This document shows positions 1 through 8,124 of a stretch of DNA of 64,000 nt, piece after piece. This DNA comes from Lysinibacillus piscis. Its GTDB lineage: Bacteria > Bacillota > Bacilli > Bacillales_A > Planococcaceae. Under the pieces are notes generated by a model. That model was not told the origin of the DNA, did no database searches, and was given only the letters and a program-made list of their open reading frames with translations. The DNA lies in NCBI RefSeq assembly GCF_026012395.1, contig NZ_BRZA01000007.1:19606-83605 (forward strand), in the 5' to 3' direction. How positions within the stretch are numbered: position 1 is the first letter of the stretch; every line of letters begins with the position of its first letter. The translations under genes were made by a program, and so were the position numbers.

Positions 1-149
1 TTTCCATTGAAGAAATGGGTGCAAAAATGGGTGCTTCTCGAACAACAGCCCGCCGTTATCTTGAATATTTGGTGACAATAGGTGCTTGTCGTGTGGTGCA
101 TGAATATGGAATTGTCGGACGTCCAGAGCGTCGTTATTTTAAGCTATAG
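1..149 (+). CDS. C-terminal end of a CitT/DcuR-type response regulator (partial)
   Basis: Only the last 48 codons are in the window, in frame from base 3 to the TAG at 147-149. They encode a helix-turn-helix of the kind found at the C-terminus of citrate/malate-type response regulators (CitT, MalR, DctR): an EEMGAKMGASRTTARRYLEYL segment followed by a short GIVGRPERRY-type end. Such regulators normally work with a sensor kinase and switch on uptake of di- or tricarboxylates. The next gene is a tricarboxylate-type binding protein 16 bases away, which fits that role. The receiver domain lies outside the window, so the family call rests on the HTH and the context. Confidence 0.75.
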   Translation, partial: SIEEMGAKMGASRTTARRYLEYLVTIGACRVVHEYGIVGRPERRYFKL

Positions 150-165
150 CTGGAGGGGTGAATGA

Positions 166-1113
166 TTGAAAAAGTTAATGATTTGCTTATTCATCGGCTT
201 TATAGCTGGTTGCGTTCCAACTGATACACCCCTGTCCGAAAAAGAGTTGACATTGATTGTGCCGAGCTCTCCAAATGGTGGTTGGGATGCCCTTGCTACT
301 TCTATTAAGACGGTAATTGAAAAAGAAAAGCTTGTAAATGGCAATGTCAACATTGTCTATGAAGAGGGAAATGGCGGAGAGCAAGGCTGGTTGCGTTTGA
401 ATGAATCCTCTAGTAGCACTGTTGCTATGACATCTAGCCTTTTACTAACAAATGAGTTACTTGGGCATAGTAAGCTTCATTATGAAGAGTTTACACCACT
501 TGCTACAATGGCAAGTGAATGGCAGGCAATTGTTGTTTCGAATCATTCGTCCATTACCTCCATTCAAGATTTAATGCACAAGCTCAAAATGGAACCAGCT
601 CAATATCCGATTGGCATTGAAATACAGTTCGGCAATGACGATCAAATTTCCTTTATACAAGCTGCTCGTACACAGCAAATTGCTGCGGCAACATTACGCT
701 TTTTCCAATATGCAAACAGCAATGATTTGTTGCAGGCACTGAATTCAGGAGAAATTGTAGCTGCTTCGCTTTCTTCTTCTCAATCAGCGGTACTTGCTGA
801 AAATAAGCAAATTCGTATTATTGGCATTTCATCACCTAAACGGCTAGAGCAGCTTCCTACTATCCCAACATGGAGGGAGGAAGGTGTTGATGTTGTATTT
901 CCGCACTGGCGAGGGGTAATGGGGACAGGAGAGATGAATGACGAGGAGCGGGAACAATGGAGCCAATTATTAGCCAAAGTGCAAGCATCTCCAATATGGG
1001 AGGAGGAACTACAAAAAAATAATTGGACTGCTTTTTACAAAAACAGTGAGGAAACGATGATATTTTTGGATAAAGAGTATCAAAAATACCGCTATACAAT
1101 GAAATTAAAATGA
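166..1113 (+). CDS. TctC/Bug-family tricarboxylate-binding lipoprotein
   Basis: This 315-residue protein resembles the extracytoplasmic solute receptors of the tripartite tricarboxylate transporter (TTT) family. It starts with a lipoprotein signal whose lipobox is FIAGC, with the lipidated Cys at residue 16. The mature part has typical TctC features: the PSSPNGGWD stretch near residues 33-41 and the GISSPKRLEQLPTIPTWRE-like segment late in the protein. The start is TTG at 166, set by GGAGGGG at 152-158; an ATG at 162 is in another frame and closes quickly. It is probably co-transcribed with the upstream regulator. No TctA/TctB membrane genes follow, so it may be a sensing partner of the two-component system or work with a distant transporter. 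Substrate unknown. Confidence 0.85.
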   Translation: MKKLMICLFIGFIAGCVPTDTPLSEKELTLIVPSSPNGGWDALATSIKTVIEKEKLVNGNVNIVYEEGNGGEQGWLRLNESSSSTVAMTSSLLLTNELLGHSKLHYEEFTPLATMASEWQAIVVSNHSSITSIQDLMHKLKMEPAQYPIGIEIQFGNDDQISFIQAARTQQIAAATLRFFQYANSNDLLQALNSGEIVAASLSSSQSAVLAENKQIRIIGISSPKRLEQLPTIPTWREEGVDVVFPHWRGVMGTGEMNDEEREQWSQLLAKVQASPIWEEELQKNNWTAFYKNSEETMIFLDKEYQKYRYTMKLK

Positions 1114-1130
1114 AATTCTTCCTACTAATG

Positions 1131-1167
1131 ACCACTTCTTAAAAACTAATTTGAGAAGTGGTTTTTT
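1131..1167 (+). terminator. Rho-independent terminator after the TctC-like gene
   Basis: A perfect 9-bp stem (ACCACTTCT at 1131-1139 with AGAAGTGGT at 1154-1162) is followed by a run of six T. It ends the regulator/lipoprotein transcript. Confidence 0.85.
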
Positions 1168-1235
1168 ATATGTATAATTAAAGATAAGTACTAAATATAT
1201 GTAAATTAAAGAGAATAAGGAGGTAGATTTGACTA

Positions 1236-3566
1236 ATGAATAATTTTCATGAATTAGAAGTTGAGCTTGAAAAATTATTGGAGCTGTATATAAAAGAAAT
1301 TGACGGGACGATGAAAGTAAATGTAGAAGTATTGAAAGATGGAAAAAGTGAGCAGCTTCAAGAAGAGGTAGACGAGGAGAAACGTTCAGTACTGGGTGAA
1401 AGTGATATTTATAGCATTTTAGAGTACCATGATACTTTTCAAATTGAAGCTGACGATATCTCTATTTATATTCAAGTACACGGACTTCCGAAAAATATTA
1501 TTGATTACTCGAAGAATGGTATCAAAAATCAGTATGTTTTCATTCATTTTTTATTAGATTATATTTTAAAGAGAATTAACTTAATAGAATATGGAATTAT
1601 AGTAAAAAAAGTAAAGAAATTAAAGACAGAAGATATAAATATTCAGCTTAGCTATATCGTCAATAAATTTTTCGAAAAACTAGTTCTAACTATACAAGAG
1701 GGAGAGCAGGAGGAGGAACCAACTAATTCTTTATCGCTTAAACATCTTGATGTTATTTCCACTATGCATTATGAAGGGGCAAAGGTAAATGCGAAATTAA
1801 TTGTTATTAATGACAGCTATAAAGATACCTTCATTCATTTTATGGTTGAATTACATAAACCTATTCCTTATACAGAATATAGAAAAGTGAGAAAGATGCT
1901 GGAGCTTTCAGGGCAAGATATTTTTGTAATAGGGAATCATCAGGAAATTTATGGTCTAGGAAGGTTAAAGCAATTTTACAAAGCGCAAAAAATTGAAGAT
2001 AAAATCTTAGTCATTGATTTTTTAAATACATCTTATTATAAAATTAGCTCCATTGATTTTGTCAAAAAAATGATTGATTCATCACATGCAACAATTGAAG
2101 ATATAAGATGGACTTATGAACAACAGCTTATTATCGGCTTTAAGCATAAAAATTTATTTTTAACAGACAGTGAATTTCCTGAAAAAAAACTTAGACGTGT
2201 TTTAAAGAACACTTTTGATACATATGACAAAGAGCATAAAAATGAGTTAGAAAATATGCTTGAAATTGTAAGGCTAGCCGCAAATCAGAAAAAGGGCACA
2301 ATGGTTGTGATCACAGAGCCAAGTATTGCTGAAGCTGAAATGGATAGATTATCTGGTCAGGGAATGCAAATAAACGTTTTAGATTTTGCGAAGGATGTAC
2401 CTAATAATGATAAGGCATTATTAATCGAGCGTTTAACAAGTATTGATGGTGCCATTTACTTAGATACGGAATGTACATGCTATGCTATCGGCATGATATT
2501 GGATGGCAAGGCTGTAGCAGATAAAGGTAATAGTTCAAGAGGTGCTAGATATAATTCTGCTATTAGATATCAAAATTTAGATAATCTAAAGGATCGAAGT
2601 GTTATTGTGGTCATATCTGAGGATGGAATGGTAGATGTTATTGGTGATGAGATAAAGCTCCAAGAAGCTATTGATGATGTGAAAAATTTAATGGTAGATA
2701 AGCAATATAAAGAAGCGCTAGCAGTATTAGAGAATTTGTTGACTAAGTATGGTAGTGTATTGGAATTAGATGAATTAAAAGCAGATATTTTGTATGAATT
2801 AAAGGAATATGACAAGGCACTTGATGCTTTAAATCAAATTGTAAAAGATGAAAATGATGTACAATTTTATTTTAAACGAGGTTTGATAAATAGGAAGCTT
2901 CAAAATTATGAAGGTTCTATCGTAGATTATACCAAGGTAATTGAACTTCGCCCAAACTATGCAGTTGCTTATAACAATCGAGGTGTTGCATATGATGATT
3001 TAGGGAAATATGACGAAGCATTGGAAAATTACACCAAGGTAATTGAGTTAAATCCTAATTATGCGAAGGCTTATAATAATCGTGGGATTGTATATAAGAA
3101 GTTAGAGAAGTATGATGAGGCATTGGAGGACTACACAAAGGCAATTGAGCTAAACCCAAATTATGCACGAGCTTATTATAATCGAGGAAGTATATATGAT
3201 GATTTAAAGGAATACGATGAGGCATTGGAGGACTATACAAAGGCAATTGAGCTAAATCCAGATGATGTAGATGCTTACAATAATCGAGGAATTGTGTCTA
3301 GGAAGTTAGAAAAATATGATGAAGCATTGAAAGATTATGCAAAGGCAATTGAGTTAAAACCAGAGGATGCCGGTCTTTACAATAATCGAGGGGTTGTATA
3401 TAAGAATTTAATGAAGTATGACGAGGCATTGAAGGATTATACAAAGGCAATTGAGTTGAATCCAAATTACGCAACTACCTACAATAATCGAGCGTATGTT
3501 CATCAAAAGCTAGGGAATAATGAGGCTGCTGCGTTAGATAGACAAAAGTATAATGAATTAAAATAG
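1236..3566 (+). CDS. Predicted diadenylate cyclase (DisA_N/DAC-like) protein fused to seven TPRs
   Basis: A 776-residue soluble protein with no signal peptide. Residues 1 to about 340 form an alpha/beta region I do not recognise fully; a GLGRL motif and its place before a DAC domain resemble the DACNV-type sensor regions. Residues about 345-475 look like a DisA_N (DAC) domain: DGA at 404-406 is the first nucleotide-binding motif, and RGARYNS at 435-441 stands where classical DisA/CdaA have RHR. A strand ending in VVISEDG follows. Residues 541-776 are seven near-identical 34-residue TPRs, preceded by weaker ones. DAC enzymes make c-di-AMP from ATP; TPRs bind partner proteins. Start ATG 1236 has AAGGAGG at 1217-1223. 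It is monocistronic, with a terminator on each side. The TPRs are certain, the DAC domain is likely, and activity is unproven. Confidence 0.75.
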   Translation: MNNFHELEVELEKLLELYIKEIDGTMKVNVEVLKDGKSEQLQEEVDEEKRSVLGESDIYSILEYHDTFQIEADDISIYIQVHGLPKNIIDYSKNGIKNQYVFIHFLLDYILKRINLIEYGIIVKKVKKLKTEDINIQLSYIVNKFFEKLVLTIQEGEQEEEPTNSLSLKHLDVISTMHYEGAKVNAKLIVINDSYKDTFIHFMVELHKPIPYTEYRKVRKMLELSGQDIFVIGNHQEIYGLGRLKQFYKAQKIEDKILVIDFLNTSYYKISSIDFVKKMIDSSHATIEDIRWTYEQQLIIGFKHKNLFLTDSEFPEKKLRRVLKNTFDTYDKEHKNELENMLEIVRLAANQKKGTMVVITEPSIAEAEMDRLSGQGMQINVLDFAKDVPNNDKALLIERLTSIDGAIYLDTECTCYAIGMILDGKAVADKGNSSRGARYNSAIRYQNLDNLKDRSVIVVISEDGMVDVIGDEIKLQEAIDDVKNLMVDKQYKEALAVLENLLTKYGSVLELDELKADILYELKEYDKALDALNQIVKDENDVQFYFKRGLINRKLQNYEGSIVDYTKVIELRPNYAVAYNNRGVAYDDLGKYDEALENYTKVIELNPNYAKAYNNRGIVYKKLEKYDEALEDYTKAIELNPNYARAYYNRGSIYDDLKEYDEALEDYTKAIELNPDDVDAYNNRGIVSRKLEKYDEALKDYAKAIELKPEDAGLYNNRGVVYKNLMKYDEALKDYTKAIELNPNYATTYNNRAYVHQKLGNNEAAALDRQKYNELK
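2859..3563 (+). repeat. 102-bp tandem coding repeats (TPR units)
   Basis: Seven in-frame units with a 102-base period start at 2859, 2961, 3063, 3165, 3267, 3369 and 3471. Each encodes one 34-residue TPR of the pattern AYNNRG-x8-KYDEAL-x-DYTKAIELNP. The middle units are highly similar at DNA level, so the array could expand or contract by recombination. Confidence 0.9.
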
Positions 3567-3572
3567 AATAAA

Positions 3573-3624
3573 AATAATCCAACTCTTATCAACTGTTAAC
3601 TTGATGAAGGGTGGATTATTTTTT
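3573..3624 (+). terminator. Rho-independent terminator after the DAC-TPR gene
   Basis: A 9-bp stem (AATAATCCA at 3573-3581 with TGGATTATT at 3612-3620) encloses a second imperfect stem and is followed by a T run to 3624. Confidence 0.85.
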
Positions 3625-3919
3625 ATATAGTTCTAGGATAACGTAATAAAAAATATATTATTAAATTGACCTAATTTATCAGCAATCTACCTGCTAAAAT
3701 TTAATCAATATAGTCCAAAAATTTATAAAAATTACTATTATTATTTAACAGGTGTAACTTAATTCTCTGTATCGAGATGGAAAAGGAATCTATTGAGAGT
3801 TCACTTCAGCGGTTCCAAACAAAATTGTACTTTATGCTTTTAACATACATTTTCCTAACATTATGAACAATTTGACCGAATAATAGAGTAAGACAACTCT
3901 TGGCAAAGGAGGAGTATAT
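3625..3919. other. Intergenic region, AT-rich, no gene seen
   Basis: About 295 bases with stops in all frames and no credible start with a ribosome binding site. It must hold the promoter of the coiled-coil gene at 3920, but no convincing -35/-10 pair stands out. Confidence 0.6.
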
Positions 3920-4366
3920 ATGCGTGTGATGAATGAGCGTGCTGTAGATAATTCGTTAAAACTAACAAGACCGCGACTAAAAGCAACAGATGATGACAAG
4001 CAATTGAAAAAGCGGCAACAGCTAGAGCAGGAATTAAAAAGGCAAGAACAGCAGGCAGAGCAGCTCAAAAGAGAAATGGAAGCATCTAAGAAACAAATGG
4101 AGGCGGAGAAGGATGCCTTTAAAATCTATACTACATGCTTAGAAATTGCGAGACGTATTACAGCTGGTGATAAAGTACCATCGAAAGACCATCACTATTT
4201 ACTTGAGCATGATCCTGCACTTTATGGGAAATCATTGACATTGCGTATCGAAAAAGAGGACCCTGAGGAGTATGAGCAATTGTCTGAGGATGAAGAATCG
4301 ACTAATAGAATGAGTGAGATACCTAGCCAAAATAGCGATAGCTCGGCAATCAATATAAAAATTTAA
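3920..4366 (+). CDS. Hypothetical charged coiled-coil protein
   Basis: I do not recognise this 148-residue cytosolic protein. Residues about 25-65 are a strongly charged coiled coil rich in K, E, Q and R. Residues 66-105 form a more conserved-looking block around YTTCLEIARRITAGDKVP and HHYLLEHDPALYGKSLTLR. The C-terminal 40 residues are acidic and Ser/Asn-rich, probably disordered. The ATG at 3920 has a strong AAAGGAGG at 3905-3912, 7 bases upstream, so it is clearly translated. It stands alone between terminators. The acidic tail and coiled coil suggest a small structural or adaptor protein; nothing shows an enzymatic role. Confidence 0.75.
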   Translation: MRVMNERAVDNSLKLTRPRLKATDDDKQLKKRQQLEQELKRQEQQAEQLKREMEASKKQMEAEKDAFKIYTTCLEIARRITAGDKVPSKDHHYLLEHDPALYGKSLTLRIEKEDPEEYEQLSEDEESTNRMSEIPSQNSDSSAINIKI

Positions 4367-4382
4367 CACGATATATCTAGCA

Positions 4383-4420
4383 AAGAAGTGTTTCTACATG
4401 AAATAGGAGCGCTTCTTTTT
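4383..4420 (+). terminator. Terminator after the coiled-coil gene
   Basis: An 8-bp stem with one G-T pair (4383-4390 with 4410-4417) ends in a five-T run at 4416-4420. Confidence 0.75.
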
Positions 4421-4445
4421 GTCTGCAAAAATTTAAAATTGCCTA

Positions 4446-4474
4446 TTGTGTTTCTACATATTATCTATTACAAT
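4446..4474 (+). promoter_or_regulatory. Predicted promoter of the iron ABC operon
   Basis: TTGTGT (4446-4451), 17 bases, then TACAAT (4469-4474), the latter 5/6 to the -10 consensus. The start of transcription would fall near 4481, directly at the Fur box. Confidence 0.45.
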
Positions 4475-4484
4475 ACAAAATGAA

Positions 4485-4503
4485 AATGATAATCGTTATC
4501 ATT
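4485..4503 (+). promoter_or_regulatory. Fur box
   Basis: A 19-bp palindrome with perfect 8-bp half sites AATGATAA and TTATCATT separated by three bases, closely matching the Bacillus Fur box. It lies just downstream of the predicted -10, where iron-loaded Fur would block transcription of the transporter. Confidence 0.85.
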
Positions 4504-4526
4504 AATTGATAGGTAGAGGTGACATT

Positions 4527-5600
4527 TTGAATACTAGTAATAGGAAGAAAATGGGCAACATGTATTATGTCATGATTTTGCTATTAATCGGCGCTATTTT
4601 ACTCTCTGCTGTATTGTCCGTATCAATCGGACAGGTGAGTATTCCGTTTAAACAATCAATGGACATTCTGTTGAACGTTATAACAAATGGGAAGGTCGGT
4701 TCACTTGATCATATACAAAATGAATCGTATCACAATATTATTTTACAAGTGCGGATGCCACGTGTGATTTTTGCCTTGTTAATAGGTATGGGGCTTGCTT
4801 TATGTGGAGTTGTGATGCAAGCGATTGTACAAAATCCACTTGCCGATCCTTATATTTTAGGGATTTCCTCTGGTGCTACATTAGGTGCAACATTTGCCAT
4901 CCTAGTTGGCTTTGGTGGTAGTGCATTATTATCACAATTTGGTGTTGCGTTTGGTGCCTTTACAGGTGCAATGCTTACATCTATGGCTGTTCTCTTATTA
5001 TCCAGTATTGGTGGTAAGGCAACATCTATTAAGCTAGTACTATCAGGCGTTGTCATAGGTGCGCTATGTAGCTCGTTTTCTAGCTTACTTATCTTTTTTG
5101 CGAAAAACACGGATGCCATTAAAGCTGTAACATTTTGGTCAATGGGGAGCTTAGCATCTGCAAGTTGGGATAAAACACCCATTTTAACGATTGTCGTTGT
5201 GCTTGGTTCAGCATTATTCCTCTTCCAACATCGAATATTAAATACCATGTTGCTAGGTGATGAATCAGCTATAACACTAGGTATTAATCTAAGTGTTTAT
5301 CGAAAGCTGTATATGGTGCTAACTTCGCTAATTGCAGGAACAATGGTTGCGTATGCAGGTATGATTGGCTTTGTTGGTTTGATTATTCCGCATATTACAA
5401 GAGGTATTTTCGGTGCGGATCATAAGCGATTGATGTTAGGGACATTACTTTTAGGTGCACTTTTCATGATTTGGGCAGATATTTTATCAAGGACATTAAT
5501 TGACAATATTGAATTGCCCATAGGGATTATTACATCTGTTATTGGTTCACCATTATTCATCTATATGATTGTGAAAAAAGGGTATAACTTCGGAGGGTAA
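4527..5600 (+). CDS. FecCD-type iron-complex ABC transporter permease
   Basis: A 357-residue inner-membrane permease of the BtuC/FecCD family, which imports ferric siderophores, heme or cobalamin. It has about ten hydrophobic helices and the family landmarks QAIVQNPLADPYILGISSGA near the N-terminal third, then GMIGFVGLIIPHI and a C-terminal GSPLFIYMI stretch. I chose the TTG at 4527 because AGAGGTG (4515-4521) precedes it by five bases. An in-frame TTG at 4506 overlaps the Fur region and lacks a ribosome binding site. It is first in a three-gene operon (permease, ATPase, binding protein) with gaps of 4 and 12 bases. Fur box and family agree on iron; the exact ligand cannot be read. Confidence 0.92.
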   Translation: MNTSNRKKMGNMYYVMILLLIGAILLSAVLSVSIGQVSIPFKQSMDILLNVITNGKVGSLDHIQNESYHNIILQVRMPRVIFALLIGMGLALCGVVMQAIVQNPLADPYILGISSGATLGATFAILVGFGGSALLSQFGVAFGAFTGAMLTSMAVLLLSSIGGKATSIKLVLSGVVIGALCSSFSSLLIFFAKNTDAIKAVTFWSMGSLASASWDKTPILTIVVVLGSALFLFQHRILNTMLLGDESAITLGINLSVYRKLYMVLTSLIAGTMVAYAGMIGFVGLIIPHITRGIFGADHKRLMLGTLLLGALFMIWADILSRTLIDNIELPIGIITSVIGSPLFIYMIVKKGYNFGG

Positions 5601-5604
5601 AACA

Positions 5605-6366
5605 ATGGAATTACTTGCAAAGGATATGGCTGTAAAAATCGGCAAAAAGGAAATTGTGAAAAATGCTTCGGTTCATGTGAAAAAGCGTCAATTTGTGGGC
5701 TTAATCGGACCAAATGGATGCGGAAAGTCAACTTTGTTAAAAAGTATTTATAAAAGCCTTACACCACAGCAGGGAACCGTTTTTTTGGATGACTTAGATG
5801 TATTGAAATCATCTGAAAAGAAAGTATCACAGCGACTAGGTGTGGTAGGTCAATTTAATGAAATGCATTTTGATCTCACAGTACATCAGATGGTCATGCT
5901 AGGAAGAACACCACATAAGGGAATGTTGGAGTCCGATACACAAAAGGATTACGAAATTGTAGAAGAGGCACTTGCACGTACAAATTTACTTCATTATAAA
6001 GAGCGTAGTTATTTATCGCTATCAGGTGGAGAAAAACAACGTGTGATTTTGGCGAGAACGATTGCACAGCAGCCTCAATTTATGATTTTAGATGAGCCGA
6101 CGAATCATTTAGACATTCGTTATCAAATTGAAATTTTATCATGTGTAAAAGATTTAAATATTGGTGTATTAGCAGCGCTTCACGATTTAGAAATGGCCGC
6201 ACATTACTGCGACTATCTTTATGCGATCAAAGATGGTGAAATTCATGCGCATGGTGTACCCGAAGAAGTGCTAACACCCGAAATAATTGAAGATTTATAT
6301 CAAATAAAATGCCAAACATTTACGAACCCTGTCACAAAGGGCTTAAGTTTTGCATACGGATTTTAG
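5605..6366 (+). CDS. FecE/FepC-type iron-complex ABC transporter ATPase
   Basis: A 253-residue ATPase powering the import system encoded on either side. Walker A GPNGCGKST is at residues 35-43, the ABC signature LSGGEKQR at 139-146, and Walker B leads into DEPT at 163-166, followed by the NHLD loop and the switch His in ALHDLEMA. These residues appear intact, so the enzyme should be active. Length and C-terminal part match ATPases that pair with FecCD permeases. The gene lies 4 bases after the permease, so translation is probably coupled, and it should share the Fur-controlled promoter. Confidence 0.93.
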   Translation: MELLAKDMAVKIGKKEIVKNASVHVKKRQFVGLIGPNGCGKSTLLKSIYKSLTPQQGTVFLDDLDVLKSSEKKVSQRLGVVGQFNEMHFDLTVHQMVMLGRTPHKGMLESDTQKDYEIVEEALARTNLLHYKERSYLSLSGGEKQRVILARTIAQQPQFMILDEPTNHLDIRYQIEILSCVKDLNIGVLAALHDLEMAAHYCDYLYAIKDGEIHAHGVPEEVLTPEIIEDLYQIKCQTFTNPVTKGLSFAYGF

Positions 6367-6378
6367 GAGGAACAGAGG

Positions 6379-7395
6379 ATGAAGAAGAAATTATTACTTG
6401 GAGTGGGCTTGGCTACAATGTTAATGCTAGCAGCTTGTGGCTCAACGACTAAAACAGATACAGAAAAAACGGGGGATAAAGAGGCAGCTCATTACCCACT
6501 AACAATCGAAAACTTTGCAAAAGCTGAAGGTAGCGAGCAATGGGATAAAAAAGAGCAAACTTTCGATAAAGCACCTGAACGTATTATGGCAAATACACGT
6601 CCAGCGGCAGAATTATTATTACATTTAGGCTTAGGCGATAAAATTGTTGGGGTTGGCGCTGACTTTGGTGCAGTAGATGAATCAGTTGCAACAGAATATG
6701 CAAAACTTCCGATTTTAAGTTCAGATTATGTTGGGAAAGAGGTAACATTAGGAACAAATCCTGACTTAGTATTTGGTCGTGGTGGCTTATTTGATAATGC
6801 AGAATGGGGTGTAGGTACGGTTGATTCATTAAATGATATGGGTGTTAAAACATATGTATTAGAATCATCTGTGACAGGTGGAACATATGAGTCAGTATAT
6901 AAAGATATCAAAAATCTAGGTGAAATTTTTGAAGTGCAAGATAAGGCAGATGCGTTTATTAAAGAATTAAAAGAAAAACAAAAAACAATTGCAGGTAAAT
7001 TAGACAGCATTAAAGAGCACAAAACATTTGCATACCTACATACAAATGATCCGAAAGAATTATATATATATCCCGCAAACGGCGAAACATTCTTTAATGA
7101 TGCATTTACGATGGTGAAATTAGATAATGTCTTTAAAGAGGAAAAAGGGGATGTCAGCATTGAAACATTAATTGCAACAGACCCAGATGTGTTAATTTTA
7201 CCAAATTGGGATGGTTCAGATTTAATACCAGTACGTGATGCAATCTATGCAAATCCTAAATTATCAAGTATGAAGGCTATTAAAAATAAACAACTGTATA
7301 TTGTAGATTACAACTATATGTTTGGTTATGGCTATAGTACAATTGATGGTATGGAAGCTTTAGCAAAAGAAATGTATCCTGATTTATTCAAATAA
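6379..7395 (+). CDS. Iron-complex ABC transporter substrate-binding lipoprotein
   Basis: A 338-residue class III (helical-backbone) binding protein of the FepB/BtuF family. The lipobox LAAC has the lipidated Cys at residue 20. The mature protein opens with the family's PLTIEN segment, then the PERIMANTRPAAELLLHLGL block, and later the TDPDVLILP and KNKQLYIVDYN segments of the second lobe. The gene follows the ATPase by 12 bases with AGGAGG before the ATG. As third gene of the Fur-controlled operon it should present a ferric siderophore or similar iron complex to the permease. No siderophore biosynthesis genes are nearby, so xenosiderophore uptake is possible. Confidence 0.92.
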   Translation: MKKKLLLGVGLATMLMLAACGSTTKTDTEKTGDKEAAHYPLTIENFAKAEGSEQWDKKEQTFDKAPERIMANTRPAAELLLHLGLGDKIVGVGADFGAVDESVATEYAKLPILSSDYVGKEVTLGTNPDLVFGRGGLFDNAEWGVGTVDSLNDMGVKTYVLESSVTGGTYESVYKDIKNLGEIFEVQDKADAFIKELKEKQKTIAGKLDSIKEHKTFAYLHTNDPKELYIYPANGETFFNDAFTMVKLDNVFKEEKGDVSIETLIATDPDVLILPNWDGSDLIPVRDAIYANPKLSSMKAIKNKQLYIVDYNYMFGYGYSTIDGMEALAKEMYPDLFK

Positions 7396-7401
7396 AAGCA
7401 A

Positions 7402-7435
7402 AAAGCCGCTTCACACATTTATGTGAGGCGGCTTT
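7402..7435. terminator. Bidirectional terminator between the ABC operon and the PPTase
   Basis: A strong GC-rich stem (AAAGCCGC at 7402-7409 with GCGGCTTT at 7428-7435, extended inward). The T run is short on the + strand but TTTTTGCTTTTATT on the minus strand, so it can serve both convergent units. Confidence 0.8.
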
Positions 7436-7554
7436 ATAGTGTTGAGAGAAGCTTTATTCAAGCGAAGAAAGGATTCGTAGACAATCGACAAAATTACGTC
7501 GATAAATTGCTGGAAGGCAGGCTCAGAACCTTTTTCAACAATTTCTTCACACTG

Positions 7555-8124
7555 TTATATAAGTTGCTGTGTATTAATGACTGTGATATTCACTGTGAAC
7601 TGCTTTGGATACCAACAGATAGAGACAGGATGTTCTTCGTCCAGATAAATTAATTTCGTAGCGACATCGAGTACGCCTGCTTTAAAACGAGCTTCCTGTA
7701 ATGTCCAACGTTCATAAAATAAACGTAAATAATTCTCTGTTTGTTGTTCTCGGTCTGATAAAAGATAAGATAAAACCTCCGAAGAGACAGGACGAATTTG
7801 CTCTACATCAATGCCGACATGCCCTCTATCTGTCAGAGCAACCACAAGCCATTCACCAGAATGAGAAAGATTAAAATCTCCCTGCCAGTCTGCCGCAAAA
7901 GGACGTCCATTTGCACTACGAATAATTTGTATAATGGGTATGTTCAGCTGTTGCCGTAATGCCCATCTGATTAAAATACGCCCAAGCAATGCACGCTGAC
8001 GATCTTGCCACAATCGGTACTGATCGATGGCTAGTTGCTCGTCAGAGGGGAGCTGCGTATAAAAATACATCCATTCTGATGGTGTTAACTCTGTACCAAG
8101 TGGCAATGCCCAAACATGAATCAT
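7555..8124 (-). CDS. Sfp-type 4'-phosphopantetheinyl transferase
   Basis: A 189-residue member of the Sfp family, which moves phosphopantetheine from CoA onto the Ser of carrier domains. Visible motifs: NGRPFAADWQGDFNLSHSG (substrate and CoA site), GIDVE with the two Mg-binding acids, and WTLQEARFKA. In the last motif the usual WxxKE is WTLQE: the Lys is Gln, while the Glu and the downstream Lys remain. It is about 35 residues shorter than Sfp, mainly after that motif. The ATG overlaps the NRPS stop as ATGA, so the two are translationally coupled and the NRPS PCP is the obvious target. A weakened or specialised enzyme is possible. Confidence 0.88.
   Translation of the reverse strand: MIHVWALPLGTELTPSEWMYFYTQLPSDEQLAIDQYRLWQDRQRALLGRILIRWALRQQLNIPIIQIIRSANGRPFAADWQGDFNLSHSGEWLVVALTDRGHVGIDVEQIRPVSSEVLSYLLSDREQQTENYLRLFYERWTLQEARFKAGVLDVATKLIYLDEEHPVSICWYPKQFTVNITVINTQQLI

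Noticed and set aside
2859..3563. Regular repeats that could be mistaken for a CRISPR array.
   Set aside because: The 102-base units are in frame, encode TPRs and have no unique spacers.
7411..7554. On the minus strand, the frame stays open for 47 codons after the PPTase stop, with protein-like composition.
   Set aside because: No start or ribosome binding site, it runs into the terminator stem, does not resemble the missing Sfp C-terminus, and an open stretch of this length is not rare by chance.
7423..7653. Open frame of 76 codons on the + strand.
   Set aside because: It begins inside the terminator and lies antisense to the PPTase end, without a ribosome binding site.
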